Part shown: positions 1 to 9,308 of the stretch, one piece after another
How positions within the stretch are numbered: position 1 is the first letter of the stretch
How the letters are laid out: each line of letters opens with the position of its first letter
Notes under the pieces: generated by a model
What the model was told of the DNA's origin: nothing
Database searches by the model: none
What the model saw: only the letters and a program-made list of their open reading frames with translations
NCBI GenBank assembly: GCA_902570675.1
Contig: CACFYZ010000002.1
Span: forward strand, 98,572-162,571
DNA: 64,000 bases
From: an uncultured Pelagibacteraceae bacterium
GTDB lineage: Bacteria > Pseudomonadota > Alphaproteobacteria > Pelagibacterales > AG-422-B15
Direction: 5' to 3'
Program-made: the position numbers and the translations under genes

Positions 1-240
1 TTCCTGAACGTTATCAAAACCAAAGACATCAGAAGAGGTCAAGTCCGCCCCAGCAATAAAAGCATCTTTGGCACTTCTAAGCACTATTCCTTTTACAGAG
101 TCATCAGAAATTAACTTTTCAATAATTGCTCTATATTCACCAAGTGATTGGAAATTTAATACGTTCATAGAACGTTTTTCTAAATCCCACGTTACAACCG
201 CAACGCCATCAGTGTCTATTTCATAAGTTACATCAGCCAT
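1..240 (-). CDS. Enoyl-CoA hydratase/3-hydroxyacyl-CoA dehydrogenase, N-terminal part (cut by window edge)
   Basis: My own translation of the minus strand from an ATG at 240 gives 80 residues (MADVTYEIDTDGVAVVTWDL...) open to the window edge. The crotonase-fold start and the FIAGADL segment, which forms part of the oxyanion-hole region in enoyl-CoA hydratases, are visible. The thiolase gene lies 25 bp upstream on the same strand, the usual partner of the multifunctional FadB/FadJ alpha subunit, so the pair probably performs the last three steps of beta-oxidation. Only the hydratase N-terminus can be seen. A dehydrogenase domain is inferred from context, so it could also be a single-domain hydratase. 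Confidence 0.8.
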   Translation of the reverse strand, partial: MADVTYEIDTDGVAVVTWDLEKRSMNVLNFQSLGEYRAIIEKLISDDSVKGIVLRSAKDAFIAGADLTSSDVFGFDNVQE

Positions 241-265
241 GTTTGTTGTCCTAAAAGTTTAATTA

Positions 266-1474
266 TTATACGCGCTCGATAACTGTAGCTGTTCCCATAC
301 CGCCACCGACACACAAAGTTGCAAGAGCTGTTGACTTATTACTTCTTTCCAGTTCATCAAGGACTGTACCTAAAATCATAGCTCCAGTAGCACCAAGTGG
401 ATGACCCATTGCAATTGCACCACCATTAACATTAATATCAGAGTGATCAATTCCCATATGTTCCATGTATCTTAATACTACAACAGCAAAAGCTTCATTT
501 AATTCCCACAAATCAATATCACTTTTACTCATGCCTAAATTTTTTAAGAGTTTGTCAGATACATACCCAGGACCAGTTAGCATGATGCTAGGCTCAGAAC
601 CAGTGGAAGCAAAACCTTTTATTTTCGCACGCGGTTTAAGGCCATATTTATCACCCATTTCTTTATTTCCCAATAATATACCTGCAGCCCCATCAACAAT
701 TCCGGATGAGTTACCAGCAGTATGTACGTGATTTACTGCTTCTACTTCAGGATACCTTTGTTGAATAGTTGAATCAAATCCAGCCATTTCTCCCATCATA
801 GCAAATGATGGATCAAGGGAGCCAAGTGACTGCATTGTAGCATCTGGTCTCATATGTTCATCATGATCGAGGATAGTTAAACCGTTAATATCCTTTACAG
901 GTGTAATTGAGTTTGAAAATCTTTTCTCGTCCCATGCTTTTTTTGCTCTTTTTTGACTTTCTACTGCATAGCTATCAACATCATCTCTTGAGAATCCGTA
1001 TTTCGTTGCAATTAAATCAGCACTAATGCCTTGAGGAACAAAATAATTTTTAATTGCGACTGTAGGATCCGCAACCATTGCTCCACCATCAGAGCCCATG
1101 GGGACACGGGACATTGACTCAACTCCACCGCCAATCGACATTTGAGACTGCCCAGACATAACTTGAGCTGCAGCCATGTTGGTAGCTTCTAAACCAGAAG
1201 CGCAGAATCTATTTATTTGCACACCAGACACAGACTGATCGTAATCTGCATTAAGAACGGCAGTTCTTGCTATACATGCACCCTGTTCGCCAACCGGTGC
1301 GACGCAACCTAAGACGACATCGTCTACATCGGCAGTATCAATTTTTGTTCTATCTTTAATATTGTTCAAAACTTGTGTAGCAAGTTCAAGCGCAGTCACC
1401 TCATGAAGAGTTCCATTCTTTTTACCTTTTCCGCGAGGTGTTCTTACCGTGTCATAAATATAGCAATCAGTCAT
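266..1474 (-). CDS. fadA: Acetyl-CoA acyltransferase (thiolase)
   Basis: A 402-residue thiolase of normal length for the family. It cleaves 3-ketoacyl-CoA to acetyl-CoA and a shortened acyl-CoA in the cytosol. The nucleophilic cysteine lies in NRFCASG (Cys91), the catalytic histidine in [15 protein letters not shown], and the second active-site cysteine in [13 protein letters not shown] near the C-terminus. The hydratase-type gene follows 25 bp downstream, matching a fadA-fadB/J beta-oxidation unit. The thiolase of this operon type could also act biosynthetically (phaA-like), but the partner gene favours degradation. Confidence 0.88.
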   Translation of the reverse strand: MTDCYIYDTVRTPRGKGKKNGTLHEVTALELATQVLNNIKDRTKIDTADVDDVVLGCVAPVGEQGACIARTAVLNADYDQSVSGVQINRFCASGLEATNMAAAQVMSGQSQMSIGGGVESMSRVPMGSDGGAMVADPTVAIKNYFVPQGISADLIATKYGFSRDDVDSYAVESQKRAKKAWDEKRFSNSITPVKDINGLTILDHDEHMRPDATMQSLGSLDPSFAMMGEMAGFDSTIQQRYPEVEAVNHVHTAGNSSGIVDGAAGILLGNKEMGDKYGLKPRAKIKGFASTGSEPSIMLTGPGYVSDKLLKNLGMSKSDIDLWELNEAFAVVVLRYMEHMGIDHSDINVNGGAIAMGHPLGATGAMILGTVLDELERSNKSTALATLCVGGGMGTATVIERV

Positions 1475-1562
1475 TTAATAGCTCCAAAATTAATAAGTCT
1501 GACGATTATAATAATTCAAAAGTATCTAACAATAGTAAATATGAGCCTCAACAATAATTTAC

Positions 1563-1593
1563 ATAATAAAAAAGCATATTAAATCAATGCTTT
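1563..1593 (-). terminator. Candidate intrinsic terminator after the NRDE gene
   Basis: On the minus strand, AAAGCAT and ATGCTTT pair across a 9-nt loop, followed by a T-rich run (TTTTATT). It lies just downstream of the NRDE-family stop codon and before the thiolase. The stem is short and AT-rich, so it would be a weak terminator. Confidence 0.4.
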
Positions 1594-1610
1594 AGTAAAA
1601 GTTAGGTTAG

Positions 1611-2366
1611 TCAAATTGTCATATCTGCAAAACTGACCTTGTCGGGAGAGCCATTAGCGTACCTATAAATAGGTTTAGAAGATCCTACTTTTGGTTGAAA
1701 ACTTGGTAACGCAATCATTGTAGATGAGACTGTTTGAAAGCCCATTTCAGTTTTTACACACATAGCACTTAATGGATTATTGTCATCCGAATATGTACTG
1801 CCTAACAACATTTCCCAGTCTTGCCATTCATCTCTTCCAGGCTTTGGCTCTGAAGATAACGCAAATTTGGATAAATAAGTTTTAATTCTTTTTGAATTTA
1901 AATCATTTCTATCATACGCAGTGATGATTGAAATTCCATCTGGGATATTAAAGTACTCGATAAGAGAATTTTTTTCATCTGACTTTATCCAGTAAGCATT
2001 TAAATTGTCAGCAATAAACATATTGAAACCTCGATAAGAGTCTTTTTCTATTTCAATGATTGCGTTTAATGACTCGGATGCATCTGCATGATCCAGCGCG
2101 TCGAGAACTAATTCACCTCTACTTCTTTTATTTTTCATTGGACCTAAACTATTCATCCTGTTCATAATTGCAGCTACTACACCAAAATCATTTATGCCAA
2201 TCCATGTGCCTCCCGCAGTTAAATCTTTACCTGCAAACACGTGAGGTCTATCTTCCCAATGTCTTCCAGGGGGTAATGCCTCCCTGTTTTGCATTTCATC
2301 ACGATTAGCTCCAATGATAATGGGCCATTCTGAATCACTTTGTTTTAAAATTACTATCGAACACAT
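1611..2366 (-). CDS. NRDE family protein (TANGO2-like)
   Basis: A 251-residue protein with the family-naming NRDE motif (GANRDEMQNREA near residues 18-29) directly after an MCS start, the arrangement seen in the NRDE/TANGO2 family (Ntn-hydrolase-like fold; eukaryotic members are linked to heme and lipid handling). The bacterial function is not established. It is divergent from the patatin gene, whose preferred ATG lies 36 bp away, so the two could share a short promoter region. Length is typical for bacterial members. Confidence 0.8.
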   Translation of the reverse strand: MCSIVILKQSDSEWPIIIGANRDEMQNREALPPGRHWEDRPHVFAGKDLTAGGTWIGINDFGVVAAIMNRMNSLGPMKNKRSRGELVLDALDHADASESLNAIIEIEKDSYRGFNMFIADNLNAYWIKSDEKNSLIEYFNIPDGISIITAYDRNDLNSKRIKTYLSKFALSSEPKPGRDEWQDWEMLLGSTYSDDNNPLSAMCVKTEMGFQTVSSTMIALPSFQPKVGSSKPIYRYANGSPDKVSFADMTI

Positions 2367-2402
2367 TTGATTTCTTATATATCCTTACTAATTAATTGTA
2401 TC

Positions 2403-3248
2403 ATGGAAAATAAAAAAACAGCTCTAATTGTTGAAGGTGGTGGGCAAAGAGGAGTTTTTTCGTTTGGTATTACAGATACATTTATTAAAAGAAACTATGA
2501 TCCATTTGATATTTATATAGGCGTATCAAATGGTGTTGCAGTTCTGTGCTGGTACCTCATAAGAGAAACAGACAATAATCTTGAAAAAATGCTTTATGCT
2601 GCCCGTGGTGATTACCTCGATTATAAAAATCTTTTCACAGGTGGGGATATAATCAAATTCCATAAAATGTATGAGGACGGTGAGAAACTGTTTAAGCCAA
2701 ATATGGAAAAAATTAGAAAAACTGTACAAGGCAAGAAGTACATTGCAGTAGTGACTGATGCATTAAGTGCGCAAGCCGAGTATCATGAGTTTGGAGACGA
2801 TGAATGGATGCCTAAAATGATAGCATCAGGTACATTACCTGTACTAGTTAGAACACCTAGCATGATAGACGGATGTCGTAAATTTGACGGGGGTGTAGCT
2901 GATCCATTGCCTGTAAAAAAAGCCTACGACCTCGGAGCAAAGAGAATTATAGTTATTAGGACTTATGAAGAAAAATTTAAGAGAAAACTAAAACTTGAAA
3001 ATTATATTGGAGCATTTTTTTCCAAAGAGTATCCTGAACTTAGAAAGGCCTTACTTAAGCATGATAAAACTTATAATAGTGCTTTAGATTTTATACAAAA
3101 TCCCCCTTCTGATTGTGAAGTGATCCAGTTATGTCCACCAACACGACTTAAGTCAAAAAGAGACTCTAAAAATGTTGATGTTCTAAAAGCTGATTATAAT
3201 TTAGGACAGAGAGTTGCAGAAAATTATCTTAGTAATTTAGAGAATTGA
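2403..3248 (+). CDS. Patatin-like phospholipase family protein
   Basis: I start at the ATG at 2403 (MENKKTALIVEGGG) rather than the TTG at 2367 in the ORF track, because the conserved patatin N-terminus begins there. The oxyanion loop GGGQRG, the nucleophile elbow GVSNG (a GxSxG match) and the catalytic-dyad DGG in KFDGGVADPLPV are all present. The family hydrolyses acyl chains from phospholipids or related lipids. No signal peptide is visible, suggesting a cytosolic or membrane-associated enzyme. The 3' end overlaps the convergent esterase gene by 12 bp. Confidence 0.85.
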   Translation: MENKKTALIVEGGGQRGVFSFGITDTFIKRNYDPFDIYIGVSNGVAVLCWYLIRETDNNLEKMLYAARGDYLDYKNLFTGGDIIKFHKMYEDGEKLFKPNMEKIRKTVQGKKYIAVVTDALSAQAEYHEFGDDEWMPKMIASGTLPVLVRTPSMIDGCRKFDGGVADPLPVKKAYDLGAKRIIVIRTYEEKFKRKLKLENYIGAFFSKEYPELRKALLKHDKTYNSALDFIQNPPSDCEVIQLCPPTRLKSKRDSKNVDVLKADYNLGQRVAENYLSNLEN

Positions 3249-4199
3249 TCGTAAAAATTTATTAATTTTATCCTCAACTAAAGTAGTGGTTTCAGAAGGA
3301 AAGGCATTAAAAGCGTGATCTGCTCCAGGTACGATTATAATTTCTGCATTCGAACCATAACTTAGCCATCGGCCATACATAAATAGTGAGTCATCTAGTA
3401 ATAAATCTCTTGTTCCAACAGTAAATAATGCTGGGGGCATGCCCGTTAAATCTCCTTGTATAGGTGAAACGTCAGGTAAGCTTTTATCTATATCTCCTTG
3501 AAAGTATGAATCTCTAAATTTTCTAATCATTGCATACGATAATAAGAATATATCTTCAGAACCTTCTTGTCTAATTGCACTTGGTGTAAGACGAGCATCA
3601 TAAGAGCCGTAAATAAGATTAGCACCCTTAATATTATCCAATAGTCCTTTGCTCTTCAGTCGCAGCAATATAACTGCGGACAAATTTGCCCCAGCCGACT
3701 CACCACCGATAACAATGTTTTCTGTATTAAATTCATTTTTTGAATTTTCTATTAGCCAAATGGCTGCTGTTTCACAATCATCTGGAGCAGCTGGATAAGG
3801 ATTAGTTGGTGCCAGACGATATTCTACACTTACTACAACACAATTAAGATCATTTGACATTTTTTCTAAAGATTGGTCCTGCATATCTGCGGCGCCAATA
3901 CAGTGACCGCCGCCGTGTATGTGCATGTAAATAAAATCGGGACTATCACAATTAAATATTCTGACTAATACTTTCTGATCACCATATCCCACTTCTCTAT
4001 TTTCAGCATGTTTAGAGTGTGGCTGGAAGGCAAGTAATCCTCCGCCTTGTCTTCTAATTTCTTGCAAAACATCAAATGGTATTTCATGTGATGGCGGCGC
4101 ATTGGATAGTAAATTCTTTATATGATCATTCATTTCATGAATGTCTTTTGATATATTTTTCTGATCAAAAGCTTCCGAGGAAATAGAGGTGAATAACAT
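3237..4199 (-). CDS. Alpha/beta hydrolase, hormone-sensitive-lipase-type esterase
   Basis: A 320-residue hydrolase of the HSL/family IV esterase group. The HGGGH oxyanion motif is followed by VEYRLAPTNPYPAAPDD and the nucleophile elbow GGESAGANLS. A later Asp (GTRDLLLDDS) and His (PGADHAFNAFP) complete the triad. It should hydrolyse short- to medium-chain carboxylic esters; the natural substrate is not apparent. It follows the YhhQ and LysE genes on the same strand with a 4-bp gap, so it is probably cotranscribed with them. Confidence 0.85.
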   Translation of the reverse strand: MLFTSISSEAFDQKNISKDIHEMNDHIKNLLSNAPPSHEIPFDVLQEIRRQGGGLLAFQPHSKHAENREVGYGDQKVLVRIFNCDSPDFIYMHIHGGGHCIGAADMQDQSLEKMSNDLNCVVVSVEYRLAPTNPYPAAPDDCETAAIWLIENSKNEFNTENIVIGGESAGANLSAVILLRLKSKGLLDNIKGANLIYGSYDARLTPSAIRQEGSEDIFLLSYAMIRKFRDSYFQGDIDKSLPDVSPIQGDLTGMPPALFTVGTRDLLLDDSLFMYGRWLSYGSNAEIIIVPGADHAFNAFPSETTTLVEDKINKFLRSIL

Positions 4200-4203
4200 T
4201 ACT

Positions 4204-4806
4204 TTATGTACGAGTTCGAATGTAGTTAAAAGTTCTATTCAAAATTAAAACATAAATTGGTAAAAATGCTAGGTAACAAACCACTAGTTTAAGAATAAAA
4301 TCATTAAAAGCTATCACATCCCAATTTTCACGCATAAAGTCATCCGCAGAATTATAAAATGCTACACCATAAAATAGATATGTATCAATTAATTGGGCGA
4401 AAAAAGTACTAATAACAGGCGCAAGATACCAATAAGAGTTCAAATTTAAGCCATCATCTCCGACTCTTTCTCTTACTTTTGAAAATACAAACACATCAAG
4501 TAATTGACCGATTGAGTAGGCCAAAACAGATGCGATCGCTATTCTAATATCAGCAAATATATATGAGATTATAAAAGCAGGTATAAACGCGTAGCTAATA
4601 ACTTTCCGTGCATTCGCTGCATTTGACAGTCTTACAGTTAAATCTGTAGCTAAAACGATAATTGGAAACGTAAATGTTCCAATTGTATAATCCAAACCAA
4701 ATATATTAATTGGAAATTGTACTAAATAATTTGAGATAGCAATAATAAAGCAATGCCCTAAAACTAAATAGGCTATTAATCTTCTATTAAGATCCATAAA
4801 ACTCAT
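4204..4806 (-). CDS. yhhQ: Queuosine precursor transporter (YhhQ/VUT family)
   Basis: A 200-residue hydrophobic protein with about six membrane segments. GTFTFPIIVLATDLTVRLSNAANARKVI and the S-x-G-Q-L-L-D segment (AYSIGQLLDVFVFSKVRERVG) match the QPTR/YhhQ family, which imports preQ0/preQ1 for queuosine tRNA modification. The start overlaps the end of the LysE gene by 20 bp. That supports cotranscription but not shared function. Confidence 0.82.
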   Translation of the reverse strand: MSFMDLNRRLIAYLVLGHCFIIAISNYLVQFPINIFGLDYTIGTFTFPIIVLATDLTVRLSNAANARKVISYAFIPAFIISYIFADIRIAIASVLAYSIGQLLDVFVFSKVRERVGDDGLNLNSYWYLAPVISTFFAQLIDTYLFYGVAFYNSADDFMRENWDVIAFNDFILKLVVCYLAFLPIYVLILNRTFNYIRTRT

Positions 4807-5407
4807 AATTAATCCATATAATCGTTAAAACAAGTAAAGTTGCCATTAAGCCATTAAATTTTTTAATTGTAGCCTTTGACTTTATGAAATTATTCAAGAA
4901 AACGCCCACGGACGTCCAGGTAAGAACTGAAAATGTATTAGATATTGTAAACCCTAAAAGGATAAACAACATTCCTTCAAGAAAACTATTTATAAACGCA
5001 AAGCTTTTATAGTCAGTATAAATAGAAATGGTCGTAATTGCCATCATAACACCTTTTGGATTAACATATTGAAAAAGGGATGACTCAATAAATGTTATTG
5101 GTTTTGATCGATCGTCATTATCAGAGCTAAAAGTAAAATAAATTCTATAAGACAAATACAACAAATATAATGAGCCCAGTATTTGTAGGATAGTTTGTGC
5201 AATTGGATAGCTTGTAAAAATTGATATTAACCCCAATCCCATCACAATTAATAAAGTTAAAAACCCAAAGATAACACCTGCCATATGCGGAATTGTTTTT
5301 ACATAACCAAAGTTTTTTCCAGAAGCAGTTAGCATTATGTTATTTGGTCCGGGGGTGCCAGATTGAATAACGCATAACAATAGTAACGGAAAAAAATACT
5401 CAATCAT
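4787..5407 (-). CDS. LysE/RhtB family amino-acid exporter
   Basis: A 206-residue inner-membrane protein with the family hallmark TPGPNN near residues 18-23 and five to six hydrophobic segments. Members export basic or neutral amino acids or homoserine lactones. The actual substrate cannot be read from sequence. It lies head-to-tail between the membrane protein at 5420 and yhhQ, overlapping yhhQ by 20 bp. Confidence 0.82.
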   Translation of the reverse strand: MIEYFFPLLLLCVIQSGTPGPNNIMLTASGKNFGYVKTIPHMAGVIFGFLTLLIVMGLGLISIFTSYPIAQTILQILGSLYLLYLSYRIYFTFSSDNDDRSKPITFIESSLFQYVNPKGVMMAITTISIYTDYKSFAFINSFLEGMLFILLGFTISNTFSVLTWTSVGVFLNNFIKSKATIKKFNGLMATLLVLTIIWINYEFYGS

Positions 5408-5419
5408 TAATGAGCCCTT

Positions 5420-5935
5420 TTATAGAACTATGAAATAAATTGAAGTTATAAAGACAATAATTGAAGGTAAAATTAAATTATGAAGATTTTCATCAACTTT
5501 ATATGTCCTCACTACACCATTAATCTTGAAGGGTAGATGCTTATCTTTACCGGGTAAAAGTTTAAGTTTCTTGCCAAATGTATACAAAAAAGGAGTTCTC
5601 CCTCCAGGATCAGATAGTTTGCCTTTAAATAATGGCATACTCAATAATGTGATCAAAAACGAGCCTACAAATCCAGCGTACCAGAAAAGCCAGAATAGTA
5701 ATTGATATGGATAGTAAAAGTTTGAAATATTAATCCATAGAACAATCAAATTTAATATCATTATTGGATAGAAACCTAGGACTTGCCAAACCACATGAAA
5801 ACGTGCATGTCCTGTCCAATCGGGATGAGTTGCATGGGTCCTATTAAAATCAGCGATTGTAGGGCCAATTGTTAATGTGACTGTTATAATCGTAAATATA
5901 ATTCTCGGTATAAAATTTTGATCGTAAAGATCCAT
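5420..5935 (-). CDS. Uncharacterised four-helix membrane protein
   Basis: The ORF track begins at 5986 inside the preceding gene. I prefer the internal ATG at 5935 (MDLYDQNFIPRIIF), which leaves a 4-bp gap. The resulting 171-residue protein has about four hydrophobic segments and a charged loop (DPGGRTPFLYTFGKKL) between the third and fourth. H and W residues cluster near THATHPDWTGHARFHVVW. I do not recognise the family with confidence. It sits directly behind a VOC dioxygenase-like gene and may be coexpressed with it. Confidence 0.6.
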   Translation of the reverse strand: MDLYDQNFIPRIIFTIITVTLTIGPTIADFNRTHATHPDWTGHARFHVVWQVLGFYPIMILNLIVLWINISNFYYPYQLLFWLFWYAGFVGSFLITLLSMPLFKGKLSDPGGRTPFLYTFGKKLKLLPGKDKHLPFKINGVVRTYKVDENLHNLILPSIIVFITSIYFIVL

Positions 5936-5939
5936 ACAT

Positions 5940-6632
5940 CTATTTAAATTTTTTACGCATATTGACTGCTGCTTGAATTCCTGCAACTGGTTTCTTTCCC
6001 TTTGGAACTGTGTTTCCTTTTTTTGTTAGGTTTTCAAGCGAATCTCCGTTTTTATACATTTGATAGAGTATATCGATATCCATATTCGTACCAACTGGCT
6101 CTTCAGGAAATCCTCTAGCAGAAATTTCATTTTTATATTCTTCATTGTTTGTCCAATGTTCAAAAAACAATTCTACAAGATTACCGTCTGGATCTTTATA
6201 ATACATGCCCGTTATCCATCCGTGGTTAATTGTCCAGTAAGGTTCAAGACCCCTATCCTTTGCTTTATGATAAAATTCAAACCATTTATCTATCGGGTTT
6301 AGACAATAAGAGATATGATCCAATCCAATAGTTGTTGGAATATTTTTATTAAGCCAGTTTCTAAGAGCTAAAATAATCTTTGAAATAATTCCTAATTTCT
6401 TTACTCCTGGTTCAGTATTTGCAATTGCAATACGGTGATGTTCTTCATCAAAAGCTAAAAAAGCAATATCATTACTTTTATACATTGGTTTACAACCAAA
6501 AAGTTTTTCATAAAATTCGACCATTGCATTGTAATTTTGAGTTTTAAATGCAACATGGTGAAAACTGTCAGGAGCATAGTCTGATTTATATTTTTTATAT
6601 AAATCAAAATTTAATATTACTTGATCTTTCAT
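5940..6632 (-). CDS. VOC family protein, possible extradiol-dioxygenase-like metalloenzyme
   Basis: A 230-residue protein with paired vicinal-oxygen-chelate modules. Candidate metal ligands are His in FHHVAFKT, His in GLDHISYCL and Glu in DPDGNLVELFFEH, the H-H-E pattern of type I extradiol dioxygenases and glyoxalases. The region after the second module resembles the C-terminus of 2,3-dihydroxybiphenyl dioxygenase-like proteins. Genes for a flavin monooxygenase, an FAH-type hydrolase, a CMD protein and a GST lie within 6 kb, so a ring-cleavage role is plausible but inferred. Confidence 0.72.
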   Translation of the reverse strand: MKDQVILNFDLYKKYKSDYAPDSFHHVAFKTQNYNAMVEFYEKLFGCKPMYKSNDIAFLAFDEEHHRIAIANTEPGVKKLGIISKIILALRNWLNKNIPTTIGLDHISYCLNPIDKWFEFYHKAKDRGLEPYWTINHGWITGMYYKDPDGNLVELFFEHWTNNEEYKNEISARGFPEEPVGTNMDIDILYQMYKNGDSLENLTKKGNTVPKGKKPVAGIQAAVNMRKKFK

Positions 6633-6635
6633 ATA

Positions 6636-8375
6636 TTATGCAGTCCAAAACCAATCGGGGCCGGGTAAATGAAGAACGTGATTTTCTAAACCGATCTCCT
6701 TATCTGCTAGTCTATTACATTTATTATTCATGGCCATTAATAATTCTCTATTATTTTCATCTTTTGCTAAATCATTCATTTCAAACGGATCATTTTCTAA
6801 ATCATATAATTGATAGTCAGCATTGTATTTAGATAATTCATAAAAATTTATGGGTATGTTATTTTGACGAGGCGAAAAAAATCTTAAAAATTTGTACTTT
6901 TTATCAACTACGCCCTTGTAATTAAGTGGGGGCGTAAAATTTGGTAAAAAATTACCCTTAGACATAAAAGCTTTTGCTTTTTCCCAATAGCCTTCAGCAA
7001 GCCCTGTATGTCGAAATTTTTCTGCAACCTGAAAAACTGCTGGGATAATTTGAACACCATGAATTAGATGGCCTTCTTGGTTACGTACATTGTCATACTT
7101 AACATTTTCAACTAGTTCTGCATAGCTGTTGCCTTTTAATTCAGGGTGTTTATCTCTTAGTTCAGATTTACTAAGTCCAGTAAACTCTAACAATGTTGGA
7201 ACAATATCAATGTTTGATATTAATGAATTACATTTTCTCTGTTCTTTCAAATCTGGATGATAAACAAGAGTTGGAACTCTGATGGACTCTTCCCACGAAA
7301 CTATTTTTCCTCTTGAACCTTGTTGACCAAGCATTTCTCCATGATCAGAAATCATAAAGATAATTGTATTATCCATTTGACCAGTCTCCTGTAGAGAATG
7401 AATCAGTTTCATCATATGTCTATCCACATCACGTAAGCAGTTAAAATAATAATTACAAAACCTTCTCCATAGATCGGGTCGGTTATATGAGATCTCACCA
7501 TATGCTATATTCATGATCTCGGTTCCAAAATCGTCTGTGCCAATAAATCTTGGACCAAAATTTTCAGGAAAATCGAACTCGTGTTCTTTTTGATATATGG
7601 GGTCATTTGGGGCAAACTTTTGGTTCTCTGCAATGAAACCTGTACCTAATATTTCAGGAGATGCTCGAAAAAACATTATATCATGAGGGTTAACAAAATT
7701 CACAAATGCGGACCAAGGCTTTTCAATGCCCTTTTTTTCCCTAATGAATCTTGAGGTGGACTCTGCGGTTAATCCATCAAACTTGTAACCTCCCTGTCCT
7801 AAATCACGCTCGCCAGGTTGATCTGAATTATCAAAACCATAGTTAGCAAACATTTTTTTCATACCCTCGTATCCAAGAGCGTTTTCATTGACGTTGCTAT
7901 CAGTAATATTTGTCAAATGCCATTTACCAAAATAACCTGTTTCGTAGTTCTGGTTTCTTAAAAGGTGACCGATCGTATTAACATTATCATACAATCCTGG
8001 TACCCAAGGGGTAACAGTATTATCCCATACGCCAGTAAACTGAACATGTTGACCCGTATAAACTGAACTACGAGCAGGTGAACAGATTGGTGTGGAAGTA
8101 TAAGACCTATTAAAATACGTAGAGATGCTCTCAAGGTATCTTCTAGCCGGTAAATCTACACTTTTTGGAATATAAGGCCATGCTCGCTCTTGGTCATTTA
8201 GTATTAATAAAACATTATAATTTTTTGTTTTTAAGTAAGCTGGAGCTTGTTGAGTCATAAGAATAGAGCTCATACCAGCAAGAGCAACTGTTGCAGTAGT
8301 TTGTTTAATAAAGGATCGTCTTGAAATTTTCTTAGTCACACAAAAAAGAATATACAATAATTTGTCTTGATACAA
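6636..8375 (-). CDS. Sulfatase family protein with twin-arginine signal
   Basis: Contains the sulfatase signature TPICSPARSS; Cys98 would be converted to formylglycine by a maturase I do not see here. GKWHL and the metal-binding MISDHGEMLG are also present. The N-terminus has a Tat motif (SRRSFIKQ) and a hydrophobic A-rich h-region ending near QQAPAY, so export to the periplasm is likely. An in-frame GTG at 8339 (VTKKISRRSF) is a better Tat start than the ORF-track ATG and leaves 70 bp for divergent promoters. The substrate is a sulfate ester, otherwise unknown. Confidence 0.82.
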   Translation of the reverse strand: MYQDKLLYILFCVTKKISRRSFIKQTTATVALAGMSSILMTQQAPAYLKTKNYNVLLILNDQERAWPYIPKSVDLPARRYLESISTYFNRSYTSTPICSPARSSVYTGQHVQFTGVWDNTVTPWVPGLYDNVNTIGHLLRNQNYETGYFGKWHLTNITDSNVNENALGYEGMKKMFANYGFDNSDQPGERDLGQGGYKFDGLTAESTSRFIREKKGIEKPWSAFVNFVNPHDIMFFRASPEILGTGFIAENQKFAPNDPIYQKEHEFDFPENFGPRFIGTDDFGTEIMNIAYGEISYNRPDLWRRFCNYYFNCLRDVDRHMMKLIHSLQETGQMDNTIIFMISDHGEMLGQQGSRGKIVSWEESIRVPTLVYHPDLKEQRKCNSLISNIDIVPTLLEFTGLSKSELRDKHPELKGNSYAELVENVKYDNVRNQEGHLIHGVQIIPAVFQVAEKFRHTGLAEGYWEKAKAFMSKGNFLPNFTPPLNYKGVVDKKYKFLRFFSPRQNNIPINFYELSKYNADYQLYDLENDPFEMNDLAKDENNRELLMAMNNKCNRLADKEIGLENHVLHLPGPDWFWTA

Positions 8376-8409
8376 TTCTAGCTTTTAGATAATCATATAC
8401 AGTAAGTTT

Positions 8410-9303
8410 ATGAAATTAGTAACTTTTTCACATAATAATGCATTAGGTATCGGTGCGGTCAAAGATGATCAAATTATAAGTTTTGCCAAATCATCTCTGC
8501 CTAAAAATATGATTGACTTTATTGAGCTAGGGAATGAGGGACTTGATACAGCTAATGATCTTATTGAAAAAGGGGATGAGAAAATAGAGATAGGTAAAGT
8601 TGAATTACTTGCACCTATTCCTAAGCCAAACAAAATACTTGCCGTAGGATTAAATTATAAAGAACATAAAGATGAAGTTGCAGAAACAGCAGCGAAGACT
8701 ATTGGCAAGGCACAAGAAAAATACCCAAATATATTTAATAAACAAAATAGCTCAGTTATTGGACCTTATGATTTAATTCATAGGCCAAGAGCATCTGAAT
8801 TTTTAGATTATGAAGGAGAGTTAGGTTTTATAATTGGCAAGAAATGTCGTCATGTTCCTTATGAAAGTGCCGCAAATGTGATTTATGGATACACAGTTGT
8901 GAATGACGTTACTATTAGAGATTGGCAGATGCGCGGCCCTCCTATGACAATGACAATGGGTAAGTCATGGGATACTCATTGCCCTTTTGGACCTTACCTT
9001 GTAACCAGTGACGAGGTAGGTGATCCTCATGAGTTAAAACTTGAGACGCATGTTAATGGTGAATTAAGACAATCTGCTTCAACAAGTGATTTAATTTTTG
9101 ATTGCTTTACTCTTGTAGAGTACTTATCAACTGCATTTACTCTTGAGCCAGGCGATTTAATTCCAACTGGAACTCCAGCAGGATCAGCAGTAATGACCAG
9201 AAACTGGCTTAAAGCAGATGATGAGATAAAAATTGAAATTGAGAAATTGGGCTTCATAAAAAATAAAGTTATTGAAGAGCCAGAAGATACACCAAGATAT
9301 TAA
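8410..9303 (+). CDS. Fumarylacetoacetate hydrolase family protein
   Basis: A 297-residue FAH-superfamily enzyme. After a short N-terminal domain the catalytic domain starts at KPNKILAVGLNYKEH. The metal ligands sit in FLDYEGELGFIIG, and the C-terminal GDLIPTGTPAG loop is typical. Family members hydrolyse or tautomerise ring-cleavage products (fumarylpyruvate, acylpyruvates, 2-hydroxy-hepta-dienedioate). It heads a plus-strand block with an FAD monooxygenase, CMD protein and GST, consistent with an aromatic catabolic operon. The exact reaction is inferred only. Confidence 0.85.
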   Translation: MKLVTFSHNNALGIGAVKDDQIISFAKSSLPKNMIDFIELGNEGLDTANDLIEKGDEKIEIGKVELLAPIPKPNKILAVGLNYKEHKDEVAETAAKTIGKAQEKYPNIFNKQNSSVIGPYDLIHRPRASEFLDYEGELGFIIGKKCRHVPYESAANVIYGYTVVNDVTIRDWQMRGPPMTMTMGKSWDTHCPFGPYLVTSDEVGDPHELKLETHVNGELRQSASTSDLIFDCFTLVEYLSTAFTLEPGDLIPTGTPAGSAVMTRNWLKADDEIKIEIEKLGFIKNKVIEEPEDTPRY

Positions 9304-9308
9304 GTCTA

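Noticed and set aside
465-731. Plus-strand ORF of 88 aa inside the thiolase gene
   Set aside because: Antisense shadow of a strongly conserved thiolase; no recognisable motif.
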